This document shows, one piece after another, positions 25,989 through 35,078 of a DNA stretch of 64,000 nt. Position 1 is the first letter of the stretch. The number at the start of each line of letters is the position of its first letter. Under the pieces are notes generated by a model. It was not told the DNA's origin. It saw nothing but the letters and a program-made list of their open reading frames with translations, and ran no database searches. A program made the position numbers and the translations under genes. This DNA comes from PMG-095 sp049324695 (lineage in GTDB: Bacteria > Myxococcota_A > Polyangia > Polyangiales > Polyangiaceae). The stretch spans positions 124,001-188,000 of the forward strand of contig JBMOMJ010000011.1 of NCBI GenBank assembly GCA_049324695.1, written 5' to 3'.

Positions 25989-26075
25989 GGAAATAAGATG
26001 AGTGATTCCGAGCGTTTGTGCTGGCCACGAGTTGGCGCTCTCCGAGTCCACGAACGCTTGGAGCACCTCCCGAAC

Positions 26076-26180
26076 GCGGGACGACGCCGACTGGCTCGCG
26101 GCGCCGTACGCGCGACCACGCCCAACGGCTCGTATCGCCGTGCTTCCCGCCTGCGCGACCACACCGAGTGGCTCCCGGCA
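26076..26180. repeat. Three degenerate direct repeats
   Basis: Copies start near 26076, 26110 and 26153 with approximate consensus GCGCGACCACRCCSAGTGGC. The spacing is uneven (34 and 43 bp) and identity is partial. Origin unknown. Confidence 0.45.
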
Positions 26181-26481
26181 CGCGAGACCGCACCGTAGCG
26201 AGTGTCTCGATCCAGTCATCGCTGCATCTCGAGTCGAGACGGCGTGCACTTTCGTGATGTATCGACGCGCGATATCAGCGAAACACAGCTGAAATCAGCG
26301 GGCTGGCGCGCTCCGCCGAAGCTCGATCCAGCACCAAAATTGTCGTTTCGCTCGTATTTCGCGCAGGGTGCAGGCAGGTGCGCGAATCGCCGTGTGCGCG
26401 GGTTTTCCTGGCGAATCCACCGCGTGAGCTGCTGAGCCCGCACGCATGTCGAACTAGTCACTCCAAGGGGTGTTCTGACAG

Positions 26482-26519
26482 TTTCGTCGTTTCGACGAAT
26501 GGAGACGACGAAATCGTCG
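26482..26519. promoter_or_regulatory. Clustered CGTCG palindromes upstream of narK
   Basis: Two adjacent inverted repeats: TTCGTCG-TTT-CGACGAA (26483-26499) and CGACGA-AA-TCGTCG (26506-26519), giving four copies of a TCGTCG half-site. They suit a dimeric regulator of the nitrate operon, though no regulator gene lies next to it. Confidence 0.45.
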
Positions 26520-26730
26520 CGCGTCCTGAGAACGCTGTGTTTCGTCCAGCTTTCGCCGTTTGTCTGCGCGTTGATCGCGCCTGAATTTGGCTGCGATGCA
26601 CGCGCTGGCACAGCGGTTGCTCAAAGGGCCATCGGAACTCGTGAGCGCAACAACGGGGCGCTCAGAAACCTGTCTGCAACATAACGGCCCAAGGCGATCG
26701 CCACTCGCCGAACGAAAGCAGAACAATCTG

Positions 26731-28101
26731 ATGAGCAAGTACGGAGAGCGCTGGATCAAGGACTGGAACCCAGAGGATCTCGATTTTTGGCAGCGCGAAG
26801 GCAAGGCTACGGCGCGACGCAACCTGTGGTGGTCGATCCTGGCCGAGAACGTCGGCTTTTCGGTTTGGTTGGTGTGGAGCGTCGTCGCCACACGTTTGCC
26901 CAAGGCCGGCTTCAACTACACCACCGATCAGCTGTTCGAGCTGGTGGCGCTGCCTGGTTTGGTCGGCGCGTTCTTGCGTTTTCCGTACACGTTTGCGGTG
27001 CCGAAGTTCGGCGGTCGCAACTGGACGATCATTAGCGCGCTGCTGCTGCTGATTCCGACGCTGTCGCTCGTGTACTTCGTGCAGCATCCAGAGACTCCGT
27101 TCTGGCTGATGGCGCTGGTCGCGGCGTCAGCTGGCGTGGGCGGCGGCAACTTCGCCTCCAGCATGGCGAACATCTCCTTCTTCTTCCCCGATCGCGAGAA
27201 GGGCTTCGCGCTCGGCTTGAACGCGGCCGGCGGCAACATCGGCGTGAGCACCGTGCAGCTGCTGGTGCCGATCGTCGTGGGCTACGCGCTGTTGCCCGGT
27301 GGGAAAGACGGGATTCACCTAGAGAACGCAGGCCTCATGTGGATTCCGCTGATCGTGCTCTCGGCGATCGGTGCGTACTTCTTCATGAACAACCTGGTGA
27401 GCGCGCGCTCGAACTTCAAAGACCAGATCGTGGTCATGCAGCAGCGCCACACCTGGATCCTGTCGTTCCTCTACATCGGCTGTTTTGGTTCGTTCGTGGG
27501 CTACTCGGCGGCTTTCCCGCTGCTCTTGAAGACGCAGTTCCCGGAAGTGTCGACCAACCTCGCGTTCCTGGGCGCACTGGTTGGCTCGGTTGCGCGTCCG
27601 TTCGGTGGCAAGCTCGCCGATCGCATGGGCGGTGCTCGCCTCACGTTCCTGAACTTCTTCGCGATGACCGTCGCGAGCGTGGTGTTGCTGTGGGCGATTC
27701 AGGCGCACAGCCTGCCGGCGTTCCTGCTCGTGTTCCTCTCCCTGTTTCTCACCACGGGCGTTGGCAACGGCGCAATCTTCCGCATGATCCCGGTGATCTT
27801 CCGCACCATTCACCTGAAGCGTGTGCAAGGGCAGGGTCCGGAGGCCGAAGCCAAGGCGTTCATCGCCGCACGGCGTGAAACCGCGGCCGTGATTGGCCTG
27901 GCGGCGGCCGTTGGTGCGCTGGGCGGCTACTTCATCCCGCGGGCGTTTGGTGCGTCAATCAAGGCGACGGGTGGCCCGGCGCTTGCCGTCAGCTACTTCG
28001 TTGGGTTCTACGCGCTGTGCGTAGCGACGACCTGGTGGTGTTACCTGCGCAGCAGCTTCCTCGTGAAGCGTCTGCCGAGCTTGGCTAGCGCAGGCGCCTG
28101 A
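26731..28101 (+). CDS. narK: MFS nitrate/nitrite transporter, NarK/NasA type
   Basis: 456 residues from ATG 26731 (MSKYGERWIKDWNPEDLDFW). There are twelve hydrophobic segments. The nitrate-signature motifs GGGNFASSMANISFFFPDRE near 140-160 and GLNAAGGNIGVS fit the NarK/NasA/CrnA transporters, and a GSVARPFGGKLADRMGG loop is the MFS motif between segments 8 and 9. It imports nitrate (or exchanges it with nitrite) for the reductases encoded 59 nt downstream. The frame extends to 26587, but the added N-terminus is not family-like. Confidence 0.93.
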   Translation: MSKYGERWIKDWNPEDLDFWQREGKATARRNLWWSILAENVGFSVWLVWSVVATRLPKAGFNYTTDQLFELVALPGLVGAFLRFPYTFAVPKFGGRNWTIISALLLLIPTLSLVYFVQHPETPFWLMALVAASAGVGGGNFASSMANISFFFPDREKGFALGLNAAGGNIGVSTVQLLVPIVVGYALLPGGKDGIHLENAGLMWIPLIVLSAIGAYFFMNNLVSARSNFKDQIVVMQQRHTWILSFLYIGCFGSFVGYSAAFPLLLKTQFPEVSTNLAFLGALVGSVARPFGGKLADRMGGARLTFLNFFAMTVASVVLLWAIQAHSLPAFLLVFLSLFLTTGVGNGAIFRMIPVIFRTIHLKRVQGQGPEAEAKAFIAARRETAAVIGLAAAVGALGGYFIPRAFGASIKATGGPALAVSYFVGFYALCVATTWWCYLRSSFLVKRLPSLASAGA

Positions 28102-28160
28102 CAGCACCAAGAAGCGCGTCCGACATATCTCTGAAACGCACGCAAGCAGAGGATCGATAC

Positions 28161-30743
28161 ATGGCAACGAACGGTAAGAGCAAGCCAGGCCTAGTTGTGG
28201 TCGGCAACGGCATGGTAGGGCATCGCTTTCTGCAGGAGGCGGTGCGGCGCGGACTCAACGCGAGCCATCACGTGGTGGCGTTCGCAGAAGAAGGGCGCGT
28301 TGCTTATGATCGCGTGAACCTGTCGAAGTTCTTCGACGGCAAGACGGCGGAAGACCTGAGCCTCGTTTTGCCGCGCGAGTACGAAGAGGGCGGCGTCGAA
28401 GTCGTGCTGGACGACGCCGTGGTGAGCATCGATCTCGACGCGCGCATCGTGCGTACGGCGTCGGGCAAGGCGGTCATCTACGAGACGCTGGTGCTCGCGA
28501 CGGGTTCGCGCCCGTTCGTGCCGGAGATTCCGGGGCGCGATAGCAAGGGCTGCTTCGTTTATCGCACGATCGAAGATCTAGAGATGATCCGTGCGGCGGC
28601 TGGCAGCTCGCGCTCTGGCGTCGTAATCGGTGGTGGCTTGCTCGGTTTGGAAGCTGCCGGCGCGCTCAAGGCGCTCGGCCTCGAAACGCACGTGGTCGAG
28701 TTCGCTCCGCGTTTGATGCCGCTGCAGGTCGACGAGGTCGGCGGCCTCGTGTTGCGTCAGCGCATCGAGGAGCTCGGTGTGAAGGTGCACGTCGAGCGCA
28801 CCACCGCTGAAATCCAAACGGATGGCGAGGGGCGCGTCATCGGTTTGCGCTTCTCGGACGGTACCGAGCTCGCGACCGACATGGTCGTGTTCTCCGCCGG
28901 TATCCGCGCTCGCGACGAGCTTGCGCGTTCGGCAGGGCTAAAGCTGGGTGATCGCGGCGGCATCGCGATCGACGGCATGTGTCGCACCAGCGACCCCAAC
29001 GTGTTTGCGGTGGGCGAGTGCGCTTCGTTCGGCGGCAAGACTTACGGTTTGGTAGCACCGGGCTACCGCATGGCCGAGGTCGCCGCAGCCAACATCTCCG
29101 GTGAGACAGCGAGCTTCGAAGGCTTCGATATGAGCACCAAGCTCAAGCTGCTCGGCGTGGATGTCGGCAGCTTTGGCGATGCCTTTGCACGCACGCCCGG
29201 CGCTCGTACGATTAGCCTGTTCGATAGCGTTGCGGGTGTTTACAAGAAGATCGTTCTCAGCGCCGACAAGAAGCTAATTCTCGGCGGCGTACTCGTTGGC
29301 GACGCTTCGGCGTATTCGGAGCTGCTCACCTACGTTCAGAACGCCATCGCCGCTCCGGAGCACCCAGAGGACCTGTTGGTGCCGCCGCGCGAGGGTGGCA
29401 AGAAGGGCCTCGGCGTCGACTCACTGCCCGAAGCCGCGATGATCTGCTCTTGCAACAACGTCGACAAGGGCACCATCTGCAAGACCATTCGCGAGCAGAA
29501 GCTCACCACGCTCGGCAACGTAAAGAAGTGCACCAAAGCCGGCACCAGCTGCGGCTCGTGCGCCACCCTGGTCGACGACTTGCTCAAGCTCGAGTTGAAG
29601 CGCGCCGGCGTGGCCGTCACGAACTACTTGTGCGAGCACTTCAAGTACAGCCGGCAGGAGCTCTACCACCTGGTGCAGGTGCACCAAATCAAGACCTTCG
29701 GTGACCTGATCAAGGCGCACGGCAAGGGTGAAGGCTGCGAAATCTGCAAGCCTGCAGTTGCCTCGATTCTGGCCTCGGTGTGGAACGAATACATCCTCAA
29801 GAAGGAACACGCCGGGCTGCAAGACACGAACGATCGCTTTCTCGCCAACATTCAGCGTGACGGCACCTACTCGGTGGTGCCACGCTTGGCGGCCGGTGAA
29901 GTCACGCCAGATCAGCTGATTGTGCTGGGGCGCGTCGCAAAGAAGTTTGGCCTCTACACCAAGATCACCGGCGGTCAGCGCATCGACTTGTTCGGCGCGC
30001 GGCTCGAGCAATTGCCCTTGATCTGGCGCGAACTGGTCGATGCCGGTTTCGAGTCGGGCCATGCGTACGGCAAAGCGCTGCGCACGGTGAAGTCGTGTGT
30101 GGGGAGCACCTGGTGCCGTTACGGCGTGCAGGACTCGGTGGGCATGGCTCTGCGCATCGAGAACCGATACAAAGGCCTTCGCAGCCCGCATAAGCTCAAG
30201 GGCGCCGTCTCCGGTTGCGCCCGCGAATGCGCTGAAGCTCAAGGCAAGGACTTCGGCGTGATTGCCACGGAAAAAGGTTACAACCTCTACGTGTGTGGCA
30301 ACGGCGGCATGAAGCCGCAGCACGCCATCTTGCTCGCAGCGGATCTCGACGGCGACACCCTGATCAAGTACCTCGACCGCTTCTTGATGTTCTACTGTCA
30401 GACTGCGGATCGCTTGCAGCGCACGGCAACGTGGCTGAACAAACTCGAGGGTGGCATCGAGTACGTGAAGCAAGTCGTCGTCGAGGATTCGCTCGGGATC
30501 GGCGCGGAGCTCGAAGCGCAAATGGAGCGCATCGTCGACACGTATCAGTGCGAGTGGAAGACGACCGTGGACGACCCCGAGAAGCTCAAGCCGTTCCGCG
30601 CCTTCGTGAATACGAACGACAGCGATCCCAGCATCGTGGTCGTCTCCGAGCGCGGGCAGTCACGGCCCGCCTTCTGGGAGGAGAAGCAGCCGCTCGTCGA
30701 AACGGGGCGGCTCAGGTTGCCTGTGCTGCAGGACGCGCTGTGA
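28161..30743 (+). CDS. nirB: NAD(P)H nitrite reductase, large subunit
   Basis: 860 residues, close to the usual NirB length. An N-terminal FAD/NAD(P)H module starts GLVVVGNGMVGHRF, with a second nucleotide motif VVIGGGLLGLEAAGAL. A BFD-like [2Fe-2S] domain has CSCNN near 429 and CTKAGTSCGSC. The C-terminal siroheme/[4Fe-4S] half carries SCVGSTWC near 645 and SGCARECAEAQG near 685, the four cysteines that hold the cluster bridged to siroheme. It reduces nitrite to ammonium in the cytoplasm, and its stop overlaps the nirD start. Confidence 0.96.
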   Translation: MATNGKSKPGLVVVGNGMVGHRFLQEAVRRGLNASHHVVAFAEEGRVAYDRVNLSKFFDGKTAEDLSLVLPREYEEGGVEVVLDDAVVSIDLDARIVRTASGKAVIYETLVLATGSRPFVPEIPGRDSKGCFVYRTIEDLEMIRAAAGSSRSGVVIGGGLLGLEAAGALKALGLETHVVEFAPRLMPLQVDEVGGLVLRQRIEELGVKVHVERTTAEIQTDGEGRVIGLRFSDGTELATDMVVFSAGIRARDELARSAGLKLGDRGGIAIDGMCRTSDPNVFAVGECASFGGKTYGLVAPGYRMAEVAAANISGETASFEGFDMSTKLKLLGVDVGSFGDAFARTPGARTISLFDSVAGVYKKIVLSADKKLILGGVLVGDASAYSELLTYVQNAIAAPEHPEDLLVPPREGGKKGLGVDSLPEAAMICSCNNVDKGTICKTIREQKLTTLGNVKKCTKAGTSCGSCATLVDDLLKLELKRAGVAVTNYLCEHFKYSRQELYHLVQVHQIKTFGDLIKAHGKGEGCEICKPAVASILASVWNEYILKKEHAGLQDTNDRFLANIQRDGTYSVVPRLAAGEVTPDQLIVLGRVAKKFGLYTKITGGQRIDLFGARLEQLPLIWRELVDAGFESGHAYGKALRTVKSCVGSTWCRYGVQDSVGMALRIENRYKGLRSPHKLKGAVSGCARECAEAQGKDFGVIATEKGYNLYVCGNGGMKPQHAILLAADLDGDTLIKYLDRFLMFYCQTADRLQRTATWLNKLEGGIEYVKQVVVEDSLGIGAELEAQMERIVDTYQCEWKTTVDDPEKLKPFRAFVNTNDSDPSIVVVSERGQSRPAFWEEKQPLVETGRLRLPVLQDAL

Positions 30744-31171
30744 AAGGCTCATCGATGTTGGCAGGTTCCGAAGCAAGCAAACCAGAGGATGATTTCAGCA
30801 TGCGGGCGGTGCTCGCGATGGACGAAGAGGTAGTTTGGGTGGACATCTGTGCCTTGTCCGATGTGATTCCAGGGACCGGCGTTGCTGCCATGGTCAACGG
30901 CGAGCAGATCGCCATCGTGCGCTCGCCGGATGGCAGCAGGGTGTTCGCGATCTCGAACTTCGATCCGTTCAGTAAGGCGTTCGTGCTGGCGCGCGGCATC
31001 GTGGGTGACCGCGGCGGAATCCTCAAAATTGCGTCTCCCATCTACAAGCAGAACTTCGACCTCAATACAGGCGTGTGCCTGGACGATCCGAGCGTGCGCC
31101 TGCCGGTCTACCCAGTGAAGATCGAAGGCGAACGCATCGTGCTCGCGAGTCGGAAGAGCGAAACAAAATGA
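30740..31171 (+). CDS. nirD: Nitrite reductase small subunit
   Basis: 143 residues if GTG 30740 (overlapping the nirB stop as GTGA) is used; ATG 30755 and ATG 30800 are alternatives, and the typical length of about 108 fits only the later part. A Rieske-like NirD fold is visible (WVDICALSDVIPGTGVAAMVNG, ISNFDPFSKAFVLARGIVGDRGG, SPIYKQNFDLNTGVCLDDPSV). Like most NirD proteins it lacks the Cys/His ligands of true Rieske proteins. It overlaps the next gene by ATGA. Confidence 0.92.
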   Translation: MKGSSMLAGSEASKPEDDFSMRAVLAMDEEVVWVDICALSDVIPGTGVAAMVNGEQIAIVRSPDGSRVFAISNFDPFSKAFVLARGIVGDRGGILKIASPIYKQNFDLNTGVCLDDPSVRLPVYPVKIEGERIVLASRKSETK

Positions 31172-32856
31172 CGATGGCTGCTACCCAGGTTCTTCCGCGT
31201 GCGGAGAGCGCGGGTCGCGATCAAAAGCGTCGGTTGCCCGTACTGCCCGTGGCGGCGTTGCTCGATGTGCAGCGTTCGCTGACGGCTGTCGAGCGCTTCT
31301 CTCAGCAGCACGACGAAGCGGGCCTGCCCGCGCAGTCCAAGTACTACCGAGACTTGATCCCGCTGGAACGCCCGAAGCCCGGCGAGCAATATGCGTTCGA
31401 GGTGGATCTGGACGCCTGCACGGGCTGTAAGGCCTGTGTTTCGGCCTGCCACAGCATGAATGGGCTCGACAGCACCGAGGTCTGGCGCACCGTGGGTTTG
31501 CTGCACGGTGGCACCACCGCTGCGCCGGCGCTGCAGACGGTGACCACCTCGTGCCACCACTGTTTGGAACCGGCCTGCCTCTCCGGTTGCCCGGTGCAAG
31601 CCTACGAGAAGGATCCCATCACCGGCATCGTCAAGCACCTCGATGATCAGTGCTTCGGCTGCCAGTACTGCACGTTGATGTGCCCCTACGACGCGCCCAA
31701 GTACAACAAGGCGCGCGGCGTGGTGCGCAAGTGCGACATGTGCAGCGATCGCCTGGCACACGGCGAAGCGCCCGCTTGCGTGCAAGCCTGCCCGAACGAA
31801 GCCATCGCAATTCGAGTGGTGGAGCGTGCGGCCGCCGTCGAAGCCAGCAACGCACAAGCATTCCTGCCCGGTGCGCCGGCACCGGATCACACGTTGCCAA
31901 CCACGGTTTACAAAACCGAGCGGCGCATGCCCGCCAACATGCTGCCGGCGGACTTCTACCGCACGTCGCCGGAGCACTCGCATCCGCCACTGGTCGTGAT
32001 GCTGACGCTCACCCAACTAGCGGTGGGAGCTTTTGGGCTCTGCTATTTGGTCGAGACCATCTCGGGGCGCTCGGCGGGCAGCCCGCTCGCGCAGACGGCA
32101 TTCGCGTGTACGCTCGCGTTCGTCGCGCTCGGAGCCAGCGTGTTCCATCTGGGGCGCCCGCTCTTGGCGTGGCGCGCGTTTTTGGGGCTTCGCACTTCGT
32201 GGCTCAGCCGCGAAGCGGTTGCCTTCGGTGTTTTCGCCAAGTTCGCCGTGCTCTATGGCGTGCTGGCTGCGGCTCCGCTTTTGCCGGATTTTCCGGGCAA
32301 ATCAGCCGCAGTCGCGCTGAGCCCGGTGGTGCAAGGCGCAGCGGCGCTGGTGGGTGCGCTCGGCGTGTTCTGCTCCGTAATGGTTTACGTGGCGACACGC
32401 CGCGCGCAGTGGGCGGGTACTCAAACGGGTGTGAAATTCTTCGGCACGACGCTGTCGCTGGGAGGCGCTGCGGTCTTCGCCGTGTACGCCTTCACCGGCG
32501 GTTCGCTGGATCGCGTTGGCATCGCACTTCTCTACCTGGTGCTCGGCGTGACGGCGTTGAAGCTCTGCTTCGAAGGCAGCCAGCTGCTGCAAGTGCGCGA
32601 TCGACGCCTCAGCGTGATGAAGCGCATGGCGCTGCTCATGCTGGGCGATTTGCGAGCAGCCACAGCCTTGCGCTTCGGCTTGGCTGCGGCCGGCGGGATC
32701 GCTTTGCCCGCCTTGCTACTGCATGAACACTTCGCGGGTGCGCTGCCGATGATCTCGGCGCTGTCGCTCACGCTGTTGCTCATTGGTGAGTTGGCGGAGC
32801 GCTACCTCTTCTTCCGCGCGGCGCCGGCGTCGCGTATGCCCGGAGGCATTCGATGA
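31168..32856 (+). CDS. Fused DmsB-type iron-sulphur and DmsC-type membrane anchor protein
   Basis: 562 residues. The N-terminal half is a DmsB/NarH-like electron-transfer subunit with sixteen cysteines for four [4Fe-4S] clusters (84/87/90/94, 129/132/137/141, 162/165/168/172, 189/192/204/208). From about 265 it continues into a DmsC-type anchor with roughly eight membrane segments and the conserved LGRPLLAWRAFLGLRTSWLSREA. Separate dmsB and dmsC genes are usual; here they are one polypeptide. It overlaps nirD and nasA by 4 nt. The inferred role is to pass electrons from membrane quinol to the nitrate reductase encoded next. Confidence 0.9.
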   Translation: MTMAATQVLPRAESAGRDQKRRLPVLPVAALLDVQRSLTAVERFSQQHDEAGLPAQSKYYRDLIPLERPKPGEQYAFEVDLDACTGCKACVSACHSMNGLDSTEVWRTVGLLHGGTTAAPALQTVTTSCHHCLEPACLSGCPVQAYEKDPITGIVKHLDDQCFGCQYCTLMCPYDAPKYNKARGVVRKCDMCSDRLAHGEAPACVQACPNEAIAIRVVERAAAVEASNAQAFLPGAPAPDHTLPTTVYKTERRMPANMLPADFYRTSPEHSHPPLVVMLTLTQLAVGAFGLCYLVETISGRSAGSPLAQTAFACTLAFVALGASVFHLGRPLLAWRAFLGLRTSWLSREAVAFGVFAKFAVLYGVLAAAPLLPDFPGKSAAVALSPVVQGAAALVGALGVFCSVMVYVATRRAQWAGTQTGVKFFGTTLSLGGAAVFAVYAFTGGSLDRVGIALLYLVLGVTALKLCFEGSQLLQVRDRRLSVMKRMALLMLGDLRAATALRFGLAAAGGIALPALLLHEHFAGALPMISALSLTLLLIGELAERYLFFRAAPASRMPGGIR

Positions 32857-35072
32857 GCAGCCTCGGAGAGATCGGCAAAAAGGGTCTCGACCTGCTGATT
32901 CGTCGCGACGGTCCGCTCACCCGCGAGCTCTTGCAGCAACCGGCCAAATTCGGCCTCGGTCGCCTGCCAGAGCGCATGGCAGCCGAGCAAACCACCACCA
33001 TGATTTGTGGCTTCTGCTCGACAGGCTGTGGCCTCAACCTTCTGCTCAAGGGTGGCGAGGCGGTTGGTCTGATGCCGGCTACGGGATATCCCGTCAATCT
33101 GGGCATGGCGTGTCCCAAAGGTTGGGAAGCGCTGACCCCTCTGCGTGGTCCGGGGCGTGCCACGCGTCCGCTGGTAAAGCGGGCAGGGCGCATGGTGGAA
33201 GTCAGTTGGGAGGAAGCGATCTTCGAGATGGTGGATCGCTTCAAGGCCATTCAGGAAAAGCACGGGCCTGCTGCCGTCGCTTGGCTCGGCACCGGGCAAA
33301 TGGTGACCGAGGAGCTCGCCTTCCTCGGCGCGCTCGGCAAATTCGGCATGGGCATGCAGCACGGCGACGGCAACACGCGTCAGTGCATGGCAACCTCCGC
33401 GGTCGCGTACAAGCAAGCCTTCGGCTTCGACGCGCCGCCCTTCACCTACGCCGACTTCGAAGAGTCGGACGTGATTGTGTTCGTGGGTGCAAACCCCTGC
33501 ATCGCGCACCCGATCATGTGGGAGCGCGTCTGCAAGAACAAGAACGAGCCGACCATCATCGTGCTCGATCCACGCAAGACAGAGACAGCCCAGGCGGCCA
33601 CGCATCACTACGCCGTGCGTCCCAAGAGCGACTTGGCGCTTCTCTACACCGTCGCCAACGTTCTGATTGAGCGCGGCTGGATCGACCGTGAATTCATTGC
33701 CGCCCACACTAGCGGCTTCGACGAATTTGCCGCCCACGTCGCGCGCTTCAGCCTGGCAGCAGGCGAAGCGGCCAGCGGCATCTCGGCCGAGCGCATCGAG
33801 CACCTGGCCAAAATGATCCACCAAGGCAAACGCGTCAGCTTCTGGTGGACCATGGGTGTCAACCAAAGCCACGAAGGCGTGCGCACCGCACAGGCCATCA
33901 TCGCGCTCGCGCTCATGACTGGCAACATCGGCCGCCCTGGCACCGGCGCCAACTCCATCACCGGCCAATGCAACGCCATGGGCTCGCGTGTGTTCAGCAA
34001 CACCACGAACCTCCTCGGCGGTCGCGACTTCGCGAACGAAGCCCACCGCAAAGAAGTCGCTGGCGTCCTCGGCATCGACGTCGGCCGCATCCCAACCGAG
34101 CCGAGCCTCGCTTACGACCAAATCGTCGAAGCCATCCTTGCTGGCAAAATTCGCGGCCTCTGGATCATTGCCACCAACCCCGCCCACTCCTGGATCAACC
34201 AGGCCCACCTGCGCGACGTCTTCAAGCGCCTCGACTGCCTCGTCGTGCAGGACATGTACAACGACACCGAGACCGCACAACTCGCCGACATCATGCTCCC
34301 CGCTGCCGGTTGGGGCGAAAAAGAGGGCACCTTCATCAACTCCGAACGCCGCATCGGCGTCGTCAAACGTGTCTGTCGCGCACCCGGCGAAGCCCTCGCC
34401 GACTTCCACATCTTCCAACTCATCGCCGAAGCCTGGGGCGTGAGCGACATGTTCCGCGAGTGGTCCTCCCCTGAGGCAGTCTTCCAAATCCTAAAAAAAC
34501 TCAGCCGCGGGCGCCCCTGCGACATCACCGGCATCGAAGACTACGCCATGGTCGATCGCGAAGGCGGCATCCAATGGCCCCTGCCTGAAGGCAAACAACT
34601 CGAAGCCCGCGAACGTCGCCTTTTCGCCGACGGCAACTTCTTCACCGAAGATCGCCGCGCCAAATTCTTCTTCGCGGATCCCCGCCCACTGCCCGAGCCA
34701 GTCACCTCTGCCTACCCCCTCCTCCTCCTCACCGGGCGAGGCAGCTCCAGCCAGTGGCACACCCAAACACGTACCAAGCGCTCCGAAGTCCTCAACAAAC
34801 TCTCGCCCAAAGAGCTCTACGTCGAAGTCTCCAACCTCGACGCCCGCGAACTCGACCTTCGCCCCGATGAGTCCGTAAACGTCGTCTCCCAACGCGGCAG
34901 CGTCCGCGCCCGCGTATTCATCACCAACTCCGTCAAGCCCGGCGAGGTGTTCATGCCCATGCACTACGACACCATGAACCGCCTCACCTTCGCCGCCTTC
35001 GATCCCTACTCGCGCCAGCCCGCCTACAAAGCCTGCGCAGTAAAAATCACGAAGCAAAACGAAGTCGATTGA
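32853..35072 (+). CDS. nasA: Assimilatory nitrate reductase catalytic subunit (molybdopterin)
   Basis: 739 residues. An N-terminal [4Fe-4S] site is formed by Cys 52, 55, 59 and 87 (CGFCSTGCG ... MACPKG). The Mo-bis-MGD domain has the likely Mo ligand Cys 178 in GDGNTRQCMATS, as in NarB/NasA/NapA enzymes. Also visible are TGNIGRPGTGANSITGQCNAMG and a C-terminal molydopterin-dinucleotide domain (LLLTGRGSSSQWHTQTRTKRS). No C-terminal [2Fe-2S] extension is present, so it needs a separate electron donor, presumably the DmsB-DmsC fusion. No Tat signal is visible, which suggests a cytoplasmic enzyme. The 3' half is strongly C-rich compared with the 5' half. Confidence 0.93.
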   Translation: MSSLGEIGKKGLDLLIRRDGPLTRELLQQPAKFGLGRLPERMAAEQTTTMICGFCSTGCGLNLLLKGGEAVGLMPATGYPVNLGMACPKGWEALTPLRGPGRATRPLVKRAGRMVEVSWEEAIFEMVDRFKAIQEKHGPAAVAWLGTGQMVTEELAFLGALGKFGMGMQHGDGNTRQCMATSAVAYKQAFGFDAPPFTYADFEESDVIVFVGANPCIAHPIMWERVCKNKNEPTIIVLDPRKTETAQAATHHYAVRPKSDLALLYTVANVLIERGWIDREFIAAHTSGFDEFAAHVARFSLAAGEAASGISAERIEHLAKMIHQGKRVSFWWTMGVNQSHEGVRTAQAIIALALMTGNIGRPGTGANSITGQCNAMGSRVFSNTTNLLGGRDFANEAHRKEVAGVLGIDVGRIPTEPSLAYDQIVEAILAGKIRGLWIIATNPAHSWINQAHLRDVFKRLDCLVVQDMYNDTETAQLADIMLPAAGWGEKEGTFINSERRIGVVKRVCRAPGEALADFHIFQLIAEAWGVSDMFREWSSPEAVFQILKKLSRGRPCDITGIEDYAMVDREGGIQWPLPEGKQLEARERRLFADGNFFTEDRRAKFFFADPRPLPEPVTSAYPLLLLTGRGSSSQWHTQTRTKRSEVLNKLSPKELYVEVSNLDARELDLRPDESVNVVSQRGSVRARVFITNSVKPGEVFMPMHYDTMNRLTFAAFDPYSRQPAYKACAVKITKQNEVD

Positions 35073-35075
35073 GGC
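35048..35075 (+). repeat. Direct repeat, left copy (nasA 3' end)
   Basis: The last bases of nasA, CACGAAGCAA plus CGAAGTCGATTGAGGC, recur 891 bp downstream with only a 2-for-1 base difference between the two blocks. The repeat contains the nasA stop codon. Confidence 0.85.
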
Positions 35076-35078
35076 TGC

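Larger units (their letters stand above)
25917..26730. other. Long divergent intergenic region, 814 bp
   Basis: Lies between the methyltransferase and the nitrate cluster. It holds the Fur-like box, three degenerate copies of a ~30-bp motif, and a set of CGTCG palindromes 211-250 bp upstream of narK. Frames across it show no family features, so I call no gene here. Confidence 0.55.

Noticed and set aside
25917..26249. 111-residue N-terminal extension of the methyltransferase
   Set aside because: It would place the Fur-like box and degenerate repeats inside the gene, and a good GGAG precedes ATG 25916.
26587..26730. Longer narK starting at 26587
   Set aside because: The added 48 residues have no transporter character; ATG 26731 gives a normal NarK N-terminus.
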